Below, in pieces: positions 37,075 to 46,677 of a stretch of DNA of 64,000 nt. The stretch is from Pelagicoccus sp. SDUM812005. Its GTDB lineage: Bacteria; Verrucomicrobiota; Verrucomicrobiia; Opitutales; Opitutaceae. The number at the start of each line of letters is the position of its first letter. Position 1 is the stretch's first letter. The position numbers and the translations under genes are program-made. The stretch is from contig NZ_JARXIA010000005.1 in NCBI RefSeq assembly GCF_031127875.1, forward strand, positions 62,001 to 126,000, given 5' to 3'. Below the pieces are notes generated by a model that searched no databases, had not been told where the DNA came from, and saw only the letters and a program-made list of their open reading frames with translations.

Positions 37075-39350
37075 TTCAATGCCTCCTCCCAATTCGAGCC
37101 GAAAAGCAACACCTCCGGATGCAGGTCCACTCCCTTGCGCTCCCTTGCTACCTTGCGGGCGAACTTGACCAGCTCCACTACGTCCGAGCTGCTCGCTCCG
37201 CCGCGATTGATTATGAAATTGCCATGAACCGAACTGATCTCGGCGCCGCCTACCATCGCGCCCTTCAGTCCGAGCTCGTCGATCAAGCGACCGGCCGAAT
37301 CGCCTTCGGGATTCTTGAAGATGCAGCCGGCGCTGGGTTCGCGGGGCTGGGACTCCTTGCGCTTGCTCTGGTAGGTGTCGATGGTGCGGCGTATCTCCGC
37401 CTGCGAAGCGGCGCTCCCCTTGGAAACGAATACCGCATCGATCGCGATGGCCGACTCCAGCTCCCGACAGTAACGGTATCCAAAATCCAAGTCATCCTTG
37501 CGAGCCTCCAAAACCTCGCCCTCCAGAGTGACGTAGCGGATCGATTCCACCACGTCGAAAACCCAACCGCCCATGGCGCCCGCATTCATGCGCAGCACGC
37601 CGCCAAGGCTTCCGGGGATCCCTTCCAAAAATTCAAAGCCTTCCAGCCCTTCCTTCGCCGCTTGCCCGCAAAGCGCTTTGATGCGCATCCCGGCGCCCAG
37701 ACGCGCCCTCCCCGCGCCAAGCAGTTCGAAGCGGCTCCAATAGGGATGGCTCAAGCGTATAACCAATCCGGATACGCCGTCATCGGCCACCACCAGATTC
37801 GAGCCGCGGCCCAACGGGCGAACCTCGATCCCCTCCGAGCGGCAAACCTTCAGGGCCGCCACCAACTGGGCCAGCGATTCCGGCTCGAAGTAGCGTTCCG
37901 CAGGCCCTCCGACCCGCAAGGTCGTCTTGTTCGCCATCGGCTCGTCCGCCCGAATCACGGTCGAAAAACTGGAAACCGAAGCGAGGCCTCGGTACACTTG
38001 CCCCCAACGCTTGTCCTCTGCCGCAAGGGCTTCGCTCAAACGCTTGGCCACCTTGTCACCCACTCCCGCGCCGAGGAATACAATCCTCACCGCTCCTTGC
38101 CGGGCTCGCGCCTGCAAGGTAGGGACCGGATCCACGACGCTCGAGATAAAGATCACCCGATCCGAACGCTTGCGACACTCCTGGTAAAGGTCCTGGCCGG
38201 TCCCGCCCTCCAGCGGAGACTCGCTAGCCGCGTAGACGTCGAGCAAAACCAACTCTTCGCAAACCGACAAACTCTTGGCGAACTCCGCCTTCAACTCCCG
38301 CGTGCGAGAAAAACGGTGGGCCTGAAAAACGACGACCGTTTGCCAGCCGGGCTTCTCCCCCATGCTTTCCAAAACCGCGTCGATTTCCCGCGGATGATGG
38401 GCATAGTCCTCGAAAACCTGAACCGCAGGGCTATTGAACCAGCAACGTTGGCGACGTCTCACCGAAGTGAATTCCACTCGCTGGCCCGCGGCCAAAGGAG
38501 CCCCCATAGCTTCCGCCGCCAACAAGGCAAAGGACGCATCCATGGTATTCATTCGACCGCTACGATTGATGGAAACCTGCCTCAAAGCGGTCTCCCCCGA
38601 AAACGTCAATTCGCTCCACGAGCTGCCGGACGGCTTCGCCGAAACGTCCACATCCCCCTTTTCACCAAGCCCAAGCAGCGGGACCTTGGCGCTCGCCCGC
38701 AGGCGATCCTTCAGGGACGCCTCCACAAAAACCTTACCTTGGGTCCGCTCGACCAAGCGTGCGAAAGCCGCCCAATAATCCGCTTCCGTTTCGTAACGGG
38801 CATGGTGGTCGTGGTCCACATTGAGCACCACCGTGATTTCCGGACTGAAGCCTTCGATGGTGCCATCGCTCTCGTCAATCTCCGCGACCAGCCACTCGCT
38901 CTCGCTAAAGCGACTGGGAGGCAATCCATCGAATTGGGCGCCCAACAGGTAGGAAAAGTCAGCGCCCGCTTGCTCCAGCGCATCGATCAACATACCGCAG
39001 GTCGTCGTCTTCCCGTGCGAACCGGCTATCGCGACCAGCTTCTTCTGCTTTGCCACCAAAGCCAGGCACTCGCCGCGGCGAATACAGAGCGCTCCCGTCT
39101 CCAAAGCATACGCTCGGGCCGGATGCGTATCCGCAATCGCCGACGAGTAGACGATGCCAGCCGCGTCTCCTTTCGCAAAAGCTCGCACCTCCACCCCGCG
39201 CGACTCCAGGAGCTCGCGATTCTCAGCGGTGAAGGCGTCGTCCTCCGCCGTCACCGCGTGCCCTGCTTCCGCAAGGCAAAGAGCAAGCGGCAACATGCCC
39301 GCGCCCCCTGCGCCCAAACAATGAATACGCTCTGGCAAGTCTTCGATCAT
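37071..39350 (-). CDS. murC/murB: UDP-MurNAc--alanine ligase / UDP-MurNAc dehydrogenase fusion (MurC-MurB)
   Basis: A 759-residue fusion of two cytoplasmic peptidoglycan enzymes. Residues 1-450 are MurC: IHCLGAGGAGMLPLALCLA, P-loop GSHGKTTT, VLNVDHDHHARY and DYAHHPREI. Residues from about 465 are MurB: NKTTLRVGGPAERYF, GRGSNLVV, EGIPGSLGGVLRMNAGAMGG and SAGCIFKNP. The position of the catalytic serine of E. coli MurB is a cysteine here (about residue 676). Fusing them couples formation of UDP-MurNAc with addition of its first amino acid. It overlaps murG upstream (ATGA at 39347) and ddl downstream. Confidence 0.95.
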   Translation of the reverse strand: MIEDLPERIHCLGAGGAGMLPLALCLAEAGHAVTAEDDAFTAENRELLESRGVEVRAFAKGDAAGIVYSSAIADTHPARAYALETGALCIRRGECLALVAKQKKLVAIAGSHGKTTTCGMLIDALEQAGADFSYLLGAQFDGLPPSRFSESEWLVAEIDESDGTIEGFSPEITVVLNVDHDHHARYETEADYWAAFARLVERTQGKVFVEASLKDRLRASAKVPLLGLGEKGDVDVSAKPSGSSWSELTFSGETALRQVSINRSGRMNTMDASFALLAAEAMGAPLAAGQRVEFTSVRRRQRCWFNSPAVQVFEDYAHHPREIDAVLESMGEKPGWQTVVVFQAHRFSRTRELKAEFAKSLSVCEELVLLDVYAASESPLEGGTGQDLYQECRKRSDRVIFISSVVDPVPTLQARARQGAVRIVFLGAGVGDKVAKRLSEALAAEDKRWGQVYRGLASVSSFSTVIRADEPMANKTTLRVGGPAERYFEPESLAQLVAALKVCRSEGIEVRPLGRGSNLVVADDGVSGLVIRLSHPYWSRFELLGAGRARLGAGMRIKALCGQAAKEGLEGFEFLEGIPGSLGGVLRMNAGAMGGWVFDVVESIRYVTLEGEVLEARKDDLDFGYRYCRELESAIAIDAVFVSKGSAASQAEIRRTIDTYQSKRKESQPREPSAGCIFKNPEGDSAGRLIDELGLKGAMVGGAEISSVHGNFIINRGGASSSDVVELVKFARKVARERKGVDLHPEVLLFGSNWEEALK

Positions 39351-40477
39351 GTACGCAATCCTTGTTCCGTTCGAGCAGCCATGTTCAATCCGTTTCCGGC
39401 CACGATCCGCTCCAAATCGTTAGCCATAAAAGCCCTCACATCCCTACGATCCGCAAGCTCGAGGTTATGGCGAAATTTCTGCATCAACCATTCGTTGAAA
39501 AGAACGTCCTGAACCTCCTTCAGTAAGTCACCGAGGTAGTCCTGCGACATGTGAATTCCACAGCCAAGCATCTCGAAATTCTGGGCGTTCGCTACTTGGT
39601 GATCGTCTGCTGAAAATGGATACGGGATCAAAATACCTGGCGCCCGGCAACGCATCATCTCCGCTATGCTGCCAGCCCCGGAACGTGAAACCACCAGATC
39701 CGCCGCCGAAAGCACCGTAGCCATGTCATCGGAAAAACGACGAAACAAGGATCGCACTTCCGTCCCTTTCGGGGACTTGAAAGTCATGGAACTGTCCGCC
39801 TCCGAGCCGCCCGTTAAGCAAAAGACCTGCACCTCCTTCTGGGCAAGCGTCGGCAAGCTGGCCTTCACCCACTTGTTCAAGGATTCCGCGCCTTGGCTGC
39901 CGCCCATGATTACCAGCAGCTTGAGCTGCGGATCGAGCCCCAACGCGCTTTTCGCCTCGGACTTCGACTTGCTCACGATCTCATCGCGAACCGGCATCCC
40001 CACGAAACGGATACGGCTGCTGCGCTTGGTGCGTACCGTAACCCCTTTCGGCAAATAGATGCGACGCGCGAACCAGCTCACGATGCGCGTCACCCGCCCC
40101 GCCACTCGATTCGCTTCATGGATCACCGTCGGCAATCCAGCGAAAAAACCCGCCAACATGGCCGGCATGGAAAGGAAACCGCCAAACCCGATCACGACGT
40201 CCGGGTGCTTGCGGTGGATCATGCGGCTGCACTTGAGCGTGCCCCGCACCAAGCTCACCAAAAACAGGAGCAAGCGAAGCGGTCGGATCGAAAAAGGCCT
40301 CCCGTCAACCGTCTCGTATTCGAACTGGCGATACTTCTTAACCAGACGCGAATCGACCTGCTTGTTGCTGATCAGCAGCGTACACTTCCAATTTCGCGAG
40401 GTAAGCTCTTCGGCTAAAGCGATCCCGGGCGACATGTGCCCTCCCGTTCCGCCGCATGCTATGATTGCCCGCTTCAT
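39347..40477 (-). CDS. murG: UDP-GlcNAc transferase MurG (lipid II synthesis)
   Basis: A 376-residue membrane-associated glycosyltransferase that adds GlcNAc to lipid I. It has the N-terminal glycine loop ACGGTGGHMSPGIALAEEL, the second loop VVIGFGGFLSMPAMLAG, HEANRVAGRVTR and the C-terminal donor-site block SRSGAGSIAEMMRCRAPGIL. A hydrophobic patch (RLLLFLVSLV) probably contacts the membrane. It overlaps ftsW upstream and murC-murB downstream in ATGA steps. Length is usual for the family. Confidence 0.95.
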   Translation of the reverse strand: MKRAIIACGGTGGHMSPGIALAEELTSRNWKCTLLISNKQVDSRLVKKYRQFEYETVDGRPFSIRPLRLLLFLVSLVRGTLKCSRMIHRKHPDVVIGFGGFLSMPAMLAGFFAGLPTVIHEANRVAGRVTRIVSWFARRIYLPKGVTVRTKRSSRIRFVGMPVRDEIVSKSKSEAKSALGLDPQLKLLVIMGGSQGAESLNKWVKASLPTLAQKEVQVFCLTGGSEADSSMTFKSPKGTEVRSLFRRFSDDMATVLSAADLVVSRSGAGSIAEMMRCRAPGILIPYPFSADDHQVANAQNFEMLGCGIHMSQDYLGDLLKEVQDVLFNEWLMQKFRHNLELADRRDVRAFMANDLERIVAGNGLNMAARTEQGLRT

Positions 40478-41643
40478 CCCTCGATATCCTTCAGTTTACG
40501 CTTCGATTGCTGTAGCACCGGTCCTCGCCAAGCGAGGCTCGTGTTGAGAATGATCGCGACGAAGATCCCCATCGTCAAAAAGTTCGAACCGCCGTAGCTG
40601 ATGAAGGGCAGCGGAAGTCCTGTAGTGGGCAACACTCCCGTCACGACGCCTAGGTTCAAAATCGACTGTACCGAAATCATCAACACGCAGCCTGCCGCCA
40701 AGAGGTATTGGTAGGTATTGGGCGCGTTGCGGATGTGCATGACGCCAGCTATGAAAAGCACTCCGTAAACCGTCACCACGGCAAGGGTGGCAATCATTCC
40801 CAACTCTTCGCCAATGATGGCAAAAATAAAGTCGTTGTGCGCCTCGGGCAGGAAGGCCTGCTGCTGCCGCCCATTGCCCAGCCCGACCCCGTCAATGCCG
40901 CCCGCTCCAAAAGCGAGCAAGGCCTGCCAGCCTTGATAGGCGTCGCCCGCCTTTTCCGCTTCCATATTCCAAAAGGCGGTCAAACGGCTCCAGCGTTCCG
41001 CGTCGTTGTAGATCAAGGCCACCACGCCGGCGAACCCCGCGAGCACGGAAGGAATCAAATAGATCAGCCTCACTCCCGCGAGGTACAGCATGCTTACCGC
41101 CACCATCACGTAAATCAAGGCCGTGCCCAAGTCCGGCTGGGCGATCACCAACGCGATGTAGATCCCCATGCCGATCCCCGGATAGATGAAGCCCCGCAGA
41201 AAGGTGGTGTTCTCGGAGCGGATCGAACTAAAATAGTGCGCCGCAAAAAAGACGAAGCTGACCTTGGCGATTTCCGCTACCTGGAAACCGATAGGCCCGA
41301 TCCTCACCCAACTTCGGCTGCCGTTGATGACGGTACCGATCCCGGGCACGAAAACGAGCAGCAGCACCGCGATCCCCAATACGTAACCCACCCAAATAAA
41401 GCGGCGTATCCAGTCCAGGTTCACCAGCATCAGCAGCAGGCCAACCACGATGGTAAGTCCCACCCACATGGCCTGCTTCTCGATGAAGAAGTACGGGGAA
41501 TCCTTGTTGATGTGCAAGCTGGCGCTGAAAAGAATGGTAATTCCCAGCACCGTAAGCAGACCCGCGCAGATCAAAACGACGAGCGCTGGGTTCAGTACTC
41601 CGTTCGATCCGACATGGTTCTTCTTGTTACTCTTCTTCGCCAT
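40474..41643 (-). CDS. ftsW: Lipid II polymerase FtsW (SEDS family)
   Basis: A 389-residue SEDS-family membrane protein with about ten hydrophobic segments, the septal peptidoglycan polymerase that works with FtsI. Characteristic blocks are GSRSWVRIGPIGFQVAEIAK, IAQPDLGTALIYVMVAVSML, GNGRQQQAFLPEAHNDFIFA and TGLPLPFISYGGSNFLTMGI. It starts with a Lys/Asn-rich tail (AKKSNKKNHVGSNG). It follows the LysM gene by 30 bases and overlaps murG. FtsW and RodA are close relatives; the location in the dcw cluster decides for FtsW. Confidence 0.93.
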   Translation of the reverse strand: MAKKSNKKNHVGSNGVLNPALVVLICAGLLTVLGITILFSASLHINKDSPYFFIEKQAMWVGLTIVVGLLLMLVNLDWIRRFIWVGYVLGIAVLLLVFVPGIGTVINGSRSWVRIGPIGFQVAEIAKVSFVFFAAHYFSSIRSENTTFLRGFIYPGIGMGIYIALVIAQPDLGTALIYVMVAVSMLYLAGVRLIYLIPSVLAGFAGVVALIYNDAERWSRLTAFWNMEAEKAGDAYQGWQALLAFGAGGIDGVGLGNGRQQQAFLPEAHNDFIFAIIGEELGMIATLAVVTVYGVLFIAGVMHIRNAPNTYQYLLAAGCVLMISVQSILNLGVVTGVLPTTGLPLPFISYGGSNFLTMGIFVAIILNTSLAWRGPVLQQSKRKLKDIEG

Positions 41644-41673
41644 ACCGCTGTAGTGGCAATGGTACTACAGGGC

Positions 41674-42936
41674 TTACTCAGAGATTTGGATCAATGGCTG
41701 ATCCTCCAAATCCTCTTCCCCGAACGCATCGTCAAGCGTCGGCAAAGTGGGCTGCGAACGTTCGCGAGGAAGTTCTTCCAAAGTCGGAAGCGTACGAGCT
41801 GGCGCGGTAGCGCGAGGCTGCGGCTGCGTCGTCTGCTGGCGAGTCGGCTGCCTCGCAGCAGGTGCGCTGACACGGGCTTGGCCCGTCTCGGGAATCAGCA
41901 AGGTCTGACCGATGCGGATCAGGCGCGGATTGCTGATGTTGTTCAATTCCATCAGCTCCGGCACCGATACGCCGTAGATCGCGGCGTACTTGTCCAAAGT
42001 ATCTCCCGCCTCGATCGTAACCTTCGGCCCGCGGTGTTGCTTGGAAACCAAAGCCGCGCTGTTCGTGCGCGTCGGGATGACGAGCTCCTGTCCGACGCGA
42101 ATCATGTCGTTGCTCAATCCGTTGGCCGCTTTCAGCTCCGCTACCGTAACGCCTTGGCGCGAGGCGATGCGGGAAAGCACGTCGCCAGACTTGACGGTGT
42201 AGATCGATCCGCTCACCGGTTGGCTCTTAGGCGCCGGGGTGGAGGTCGGAGCTTGATAGCCTACCGAGGAGGATTCCGAGGTGCGCGGAATGTTGATCAC
42301 CTGGCCAGCTCGGATATTGACCGTCAGACCGGGATTGGCAGCGGTGATGTCCTTGACCGTGATCTTGAAGCGCTGGGAGATGCCCCATAGGCTGTCGCCG
42401 TTCTGCACCTTGTATTCGATTGTTTGGGACAAGGGCGACGACTGCGAGGTCGAGGAGTACACGGGATACAAGTCGTCGTCGGGACGGTTGATCGGCTCCA
42501 AGAAGTCGTCATCGCGCGAAACGGAACCAGAGCTGGAGGAACTTGGCTGGCTGGGAGGATTGTTGAGCGGGCTGGAGGAGCTGGGACGGCGCGGAGCGTA
42601 GCGTCCGCTGGAGCTGCTGGAGGACGCGTTGGAATTGCTGGCGAGCAATACCGGCTTCCCCTCTCCGGCGTTGTAGCCGTTCAGGTCGCTGGCTCGCGAA
42701 TCGAAAAGCGTGCCCGATGAGGCGTCGACGCTGGGCTGGTTCGCCGAAGCGCTTTGGCTCGACCAGGTTCCGACTCCCGCTAGGGCAACGGAATCTCCCG
42801 CCGGCTTGTCACCGAAATTGGTAACCAGGTAGGTGCCACCGATGATTACGAGATGGGCTCCCGCTATCAAAATGATGCGGCTCAAGGTTTGGGCGCGCTT
42901 GCTCGACTCGAGGGTTTTGTACGCTGATAGTTTCAT
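41674..42936 (-). CDS. LysM-repeat membrane-anchored protein within the dcw cluster
   Basis: A 420-residue protein with a short cytoplasmic start, one membrane helix (LSRIILIAGAHLVIIGGTYL, about 19-38), a Ser/Pro-rich linker and three LysM domains: YKVQNGDSLWGISQRF near 175, YTVKSGDVLSRIASRQ near 248 and VTIEAGDTLDKYAAIYG near 310. A low-complexity Gln/Arg/Pro tail follows. LysM domains bind peptidoglycan GlcNAc chains, so it probably bridges membrane and wall, perhaps at the septum. No catalytic domain (amidase, NlpC or M23) is visible. It overlaps murD (ATGA at 42933) and precedes ftsW, which places it firmly in the division operon. Confidence 0.88.
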   Translation of the reverse strand: MKLSAYKTLESSKRAQTLSRIILIAGAHLVIIGGTYLVTNFGDKPAGDSVALAGVGTWSSQSASANQPSVDASSGTLFDSRASDLNGYNAGEGKPVLLASNSNASSSSSSGRYAPRRPSSSSPLNNPPSQPSSSSSGSVSRDDDFLEPINRPDDDLYPVYSSTSQSSPLSQTIEYKVQNGDSLWGISQRFKITVKDITAANPGLTVNIRAGQVINIPRTSESSSVGYQAPTSTPAPKSQPVSGSIYTVKSGDVLSRIASRQGVTVAELKAANGLSNDMIRVGQELVIPTRTNSAALVSKQHRGPKVTIEAGDTLDKYAAIYGVSVPELMELNNISNPRLIRIGQTLLIPETGQARVSAPAARQPTRQQTTQPQPRATAPARTLPTLEELPRERSQPTLPTLDDAFGEEDLEDQPLIQISE

Positions 42937-44222
42937 AGGTCTGACAAATGGCTGATGGCTCTCCTGAAGGCTTCCCCACGCTGCGAATAGCCGTCGAACA
43001 TGTCGAGACTGGCAAAGCCTGGGCTCAATAAAATATTTGATCCGGATTCCGCTACCGCGCTAGCCCCTGCGACTGCGTCGTCCAGATCTTCGTAGACACG
43101 AACCGGCACGCCATGCTCCTCAAAAGCAGGGGCTAATTTGATCGAAGTCTCCCCTATAAGGTGCGCTGATTGGATTCTTGGGGCTAAATTCGCGACAAAT
43201 CGTGGTAAATCCCCACCTTTGTTCTTTCCGCCGCCAATCCAAATCACGGGATTCTCGAAGCGCTTAAGGGCTCCGTAGACGGCGTGGAAGTTGGTAGACT
43301 TGGAATCGTCCCAGTAGGAAACGCCATTCCGGTTCTCGATCAGCTCCATGCGGTGCGGGCTTTTCTTGAAATTGTTGGCGGCTTCGATCAGCTCGCCTTC
43401 GTCCAGCCCCATGCGCAGCCAAAGCGCCCGTGCGATCAGATAGGTGTTCCGCTCCGGCAAGGTTTCGAAGATGGTACCGGTCACGCCGAGCTGGGCCGCG
43501 TCCAAGCTGTGGTCCACCAAGCCGTCCTCCGGCAGCTCGCAGCCAAACTCCTCCGCAAAGCTCTGCACGCTTTCGTCGAAGAGGCAAATGTCGCCGCGTT
43601 GCAGCTTCACCAAGCTGTATTTGCTTTCGAAATACGAACGGAGCGACTTGTGGCGGTCGAGGTGATCCTCCGCGAAGTTGGTCCAAAGCAAGGAATCGGC
43701 ATGCAAGTGTTTCGTTAGCTCGGCCTGGAAGGAGCTCACTTCGCAAACCGCGATCGCCTCCAGATTGAAATCGTCCGCGATCAAACTGGAAATGGGACGC
43801 CCGATGTTGCCGCAGGCGTAGGCTTCGATGCCGGCGCTGCTGAATGCGGAAGTCAGGAACTCGGTCAGGGTGGTCTTCCCGTTGGTGCCAGTAATCACGA
43901 CAATCGGACCTCTCCACAAGCAGGCGCCTAGGTCCAGCTCGGGCAAGATTTCGCAGCCCGCTTCCCGGGCCGCCTGCAACCATGGATGCTCGACCGCGAA
44001 GCCGGGACTGCAGACCACAAGCTTGTAGTTCTTCGCTTCCTGCAGCCCGAAGGACCGCATCGACTCGGACTCCGCTCGCTCGTCGAAGACGTGACACTCG
44101 CAGCCAAGACCTTCCAGCAAGGCGCTGGCCGCTTGGCCGCTGGAAGCACGTCCAAAGATAGCGACCGGAGCATCCAGTCGCTTCTTCAACCACTTAGGCA
44201 AGGCTTTCAATAGCGGGCTCAC
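42933..44222 (-). CDS. murD: UDP-MurNAc-L-alanine--D-glutamate ligase
   Basis: A 429-residue Mur ligase that adds D-glutamate. It has VAIFGRASSGQAASALLEGL at the nucleotide end, P-loop ITGTNGKTTLTEF, EVSSFQAE, LLWTNFAEDHLDRHKS and SYWDDSKSTNFHAVYGAL. The GTG at 44222 is preferred because it overlaps the mraY stop (GTGA), the coupling used throughout this cluster. The longer frame begins with a TTG at 44276 and would overlap mraY by 58 bases. The C-terminus reads LLSPGFASLDMFDGYSQRG, the usual MurD ending, which binds the carboxylate substrate. Confidence 0.94.
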   Translation of the reverse strand: MSPLLKALPKWLKKRLDAPVAIFGRASSGQAASALLEGLGCECHVFDERAESESMRSFGLQEAKNYKLVVCSPGFAVEHPWLQAAREAGCEILPELDLGACLWRGPIVVITGTNGKTTLTEFLTSAFSSAGIEAYACGNIGRPISSLIADDFNLEAIAVCEVSSFQAELTKHLHADSLLWTNFAEDHLDRHKSLRSYFESKYSLVKLQRGDICLFDESVQSFAEEFGCELPEDGLVDHSLDAAQLGVTGTIFETLPERNTYLIARALWLRMGLDEGELIEAANNFKKSPHRMELIENRNGVSYWDDSKSTNFHAVYGALKRFENPVIWIGGGKNKGGDLPRFVANLAPRIQSAHLIGETSIKLAPAFEEHGVPVRVYEDLDDAVAGASAVAESGSNILLSPGFASLDMFDGYSQRGEAFRRAISHLSDL

Positions 44223-45319
44223 CGAAGCTTCAGGGTCCCCAGCCCAGCGATCGCAAAAATCAGCGAAAGTATCCAAAACCTAACGACAACTTTAGATTCC
44301 GCCCATCCCTTCAACTCGAAGTGGTGGTGGATCGGAGCCATCCGGAAGATGCGCTTCCCTGTCATCTTAAAGGAAGCGACCTGCAAAATCACCGACATCG
44401 CTTCCATCACGAAAATCCCGCCGACGATTACCAAAGTGACTGGCTGGTGCACCATGAAGGCGACTATACCGATCAAGCCGCCCAAGGCAAGCGATCCGGT
44501 ATCTCCCATAAACACCTCCGCGGGATGCGTGTTGAACCAGAGAAAGGCCAGGCCCGCGCCCACGAGGGAACCGCAAATGATGGTCAGCTCCCCGACGCCG
44601 GGGACGAAAGAAATAAGCAGGTAATCCGCTATGATCGCATTGCCCGCCGCGTAAGCCATGACCGCATACACCAGGGCCGCCGAAATCGTGCAGCCGATCG
44701 CCAGCCCATCGACTCCATCGGTCAGGTTGATCGCGTTGCTGGAGCCCACGAGGACGAAAAACAGAAAGATGAAGAGGAACCAAAGCGGCATGGAAACCCA
44801 AACCGCATCCTTGAAAAACGGCAGCCAAAGCTCGCGCGTCAACTCCGAGCTCTCCGGATTGCTCACCAGGATCACCAGCGCCACCACGGTGGTCACGCTC
44901 TGCCACGCGAGCTTGAAACGGGAGCTGACCCCTTTGCTGTTTCGCTTGGACACCTTCAGGTAATCGTCCATGAAACCCAGCGCCGTCAGGCTCACGTACA
45001 CCAGCAGCGCCGTCAGCACCCAGACGTTCCACTGGGCCCAAAGCAAGCAGCTGGAGGTCACGCTCAGGCAGATCAGCAAGCCTCCCATGGTTGGCGTGTT
45101 CTTCTTGCCTTCATGCAGCTCGGCCAACTTCCCGACCTCGCTCTTGTCGCGCAGGCTTTGCTGGAAGCTGAACGAACGCAGCTTGGCGATCACCCATGGT
45201 CCCAGCATGTATCCAATCAGCAATGACGTTCCGGAAGCGAAAAGGGTTCGCAAGGTGATGAAGCGAAGCAGACGAAACGGGCCGAAAAATTCCTCGTATT
45301 GGGCGAGATAGCTTAGCAC
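44219..45319 (-). CDS. mraY: Phospho-MurNAc-pentapeptide transferase MraY
   Basis: A 366-residue polytopic membrane enzyme that makes lipid I. It contains HEGKKNTPTMGGLLICL, MDDYLKVSKRNSKGVS, NAINLTDGVDGLAIGC, AEVFMGDTGSLALGGLIG and IHHHFELKGWAESKVVVRFW, the conserved acidic and histidine motifs of the active site. The start is a GTG at 45319 that overlaps the murF stop by seven bases. Length matches E. coli MraY (360 residues). Confidence 0.96.
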   Translation of the reverse strand: MLSYLAQYEEFFGPFRLLRFITLRTLFASGTSLLIGYMLGPWVIAKLRSFSFQQSLRDKSEVGKLAELHEGKKNTPTMGGLLICLSVTSSCLLWAQWNVWVLTALLVYVSLTALGFMDDYLKVSKRNSKGVSSRFKLAWQSVTTVVALVILVSNPESSELTRELWLPFFKDAVWVSMPLWFLFIFLFFVLVGSSNAINLTDGVDGLAIGCTISAALVYAVMAYAAGNAIIADYLLISFVPGVGELTIICGSLVGAGLAFLWFNTHPAEVFMGDTGSLALGGLIGIVAFMVHQPVTLVIVGGIFVMEAMSVILQVASFKMTGKRIFRMAPIHHHFELKGWAESKVVVRFWILSLIFAIAGLGTLKLR

Positions 45320-46677
45320 GAAACGCCTCCCTTCAAATAGTCGAGCGCGGACTCCAAACGGTAGCGGCGGCTCCCCTTCAAGAAGACGCTCCCGGCAAAG
45401 CGCGCAAGGCGGTCCTTCGCCTCTTCCACCGAAGCAATTTCAAAGCAATTTCCTGTGTCGCATCCCGCGTCCTTCATACCTCGCAACACGCTCTTGGCTT
45501 CGCTCCCAATCACAAGCAGGAAATCGCGCTTTCTGAGAGGAATATCGCCCGCCAATTCCTCATGCAGACGAGGAGATTCGCCCCCGAGTTCTTCCATGCA
45601 CCCTAGCAGGTAAAATCGGGGCTTTTCCTCCGGCGTTTCCGCGGCAAAGGTCCGCAGCGAATCACGCATGGAAATGGGGTTGGCATTGTAGCAATCCAAG
45701 AAGACCCGGTTCGCTCCCTGCTCCCGCCATTCGTTGCGCATCTGGGCCGAAGCCCACTGCCCCAAGGCCCGCGAAATCGAAACGAGGTCGACTCCGAGCG
45801 AAACCGCTGTCGCCACCGCCAAGGCCACGTTGGACGCCAAGCCTGCGCCGGACCCGGCGTATTCAAAATCCCGTACTTCGCCCGCAATCCGCTGACGAAA
45901 CTTCGTGCGCCCGCCCGCAGAGGCAAAGTCGAAACTCCAATCCCCCGCCAAGCTCGCATCGCGCCGGACCACTTTCGCAAACCGGCAATCCAGCTCCGAC
46001 AAATACGGTTCCGCCGTTTCGCCAACGAAGGCGCCTCGCAGCCCCTTCTCCTGCAACAGCTTCCCCTTCTCGATCGCGACAGTCTCGACCGTGCCGAGGT
46101 CTTGCAGGTGCGCCGGACCGATCGCAGTCACGATCCCCCAGTCGGGGCAAATAGCCCGCGCCAGCTGCTCCATTTCGCCGGGCTCGGAAATGCCCGCTTC
46201 CAGCACGGCAAACTCCACGGCTTGCCCTTCCGAACGCAAAATGCTGACCGGCACGCCGATCAAATTGTTGAGATTCCCGACCGTGCTAAGCGTCCCCCGC
46301 TCCGACAGCAAACAAGCCAGCACCTCCTTGCACGTCGTCTTGCCGCAGCTGCCGGTGATGCCCACCACTTGGGCCTTCCAGCTCAAACGATATCCACGCG
46401 CCGCCTCGATCAAGGCTTTGGATACGTCCGCAACCACCAGTTGCGGCAGGTCGACTTCCGGTTGGAAGCGGTCGACCAAGGCGCCCGAGGCGCCGGCCTC
46501 CTTAGCGGCAGCCAAAAAGTCGTGCCCATCCCGCGACGCGGTTCGCAAGGCGACGAAGACCTGGCCCGCTTCAAGTTTCCTCGAGTCGTAGTTGAATGCC
46601 GAGACAGTCGATGGTGCCCTATTCTTCCAGGTGCCGGAAGTCCAATTAGCGAGAGCGACTGGGTCGATGCTAGCCAC
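45313..46677 (-). CDS. murF: UDP-MurNAc-tripeptide--D-Ala-D-Ala ligase
   Basis: A 454-residue Mur ligase that adds D-Ala-D-Ala, linking ddl to lipid I synthesis. It has FNYDSRKLEAGQVFVALRT, P-loop GITGSCGKTTCKE, VGNLNNLIGVPVSIL, VLEAGISEPGEMEQLA and FLDCYNANPISMRDSL, the MurF version of the Mur motifs. The start is a GTG directly after the murE stop (TGA then GTG). No frame damage is seen. The third residue of the P-loop is Ser-Cys, where MurD and MurE have Thr-Asn, which is normal for MurF. Confidence 0.95.
   Translation of the reverse strand: MASIDPVALANWTSGTWKNRAPSTVSAFNYDSRKLEAGQVFVALRTASRDGHDFLAAAKEAGASGALVDRFQPEVDLPQLVVADVSKALIEAARGYRLSWKAQVVGITGSCGKTTCKEVLACLLSERGTLSTVGNLNNLIGVPVSILRSEGQAVEFAVLEAGISEPGEMEQLARAICPDWGIVTAIGPAHLQDLGTVETVAIEKGKLLQEKGLRGAFVGETAEPYLSELDCRFAKVVRRDASLAGDWSFDFASAGGRTKFRQRIAGEVRDFEYAGSGAGLASNVALAVATAVSLGVDLVSISRALGQWASAQMRNEWREQGANRVFLDCYNANPISMRDSLRTFAAETPEEKPRFYLLGCMEELGGESPRLHEELAGDIPLRKRDFLLVIGSEAKSVLRGMKDAGCDTGNCFEIASVEEAKDRLARFAGSVFLKGSRRYRLESALDYLKGGVSC

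Noticed and set aside
37062-39512. 816-codon plus-strand frame opposite murC-murB
   Set aside because: It is the complement of a clearly identified gene; the translation is Arg/Gln/His-rich and has no family motifs. Long antisense frames are common with this codon use.
42933-44276. murD start at TTG 44276
   Set aside because: It would overlap mraY by 58 bases; the GTG at 44222 gives the GTGA overlap used in this cluster.
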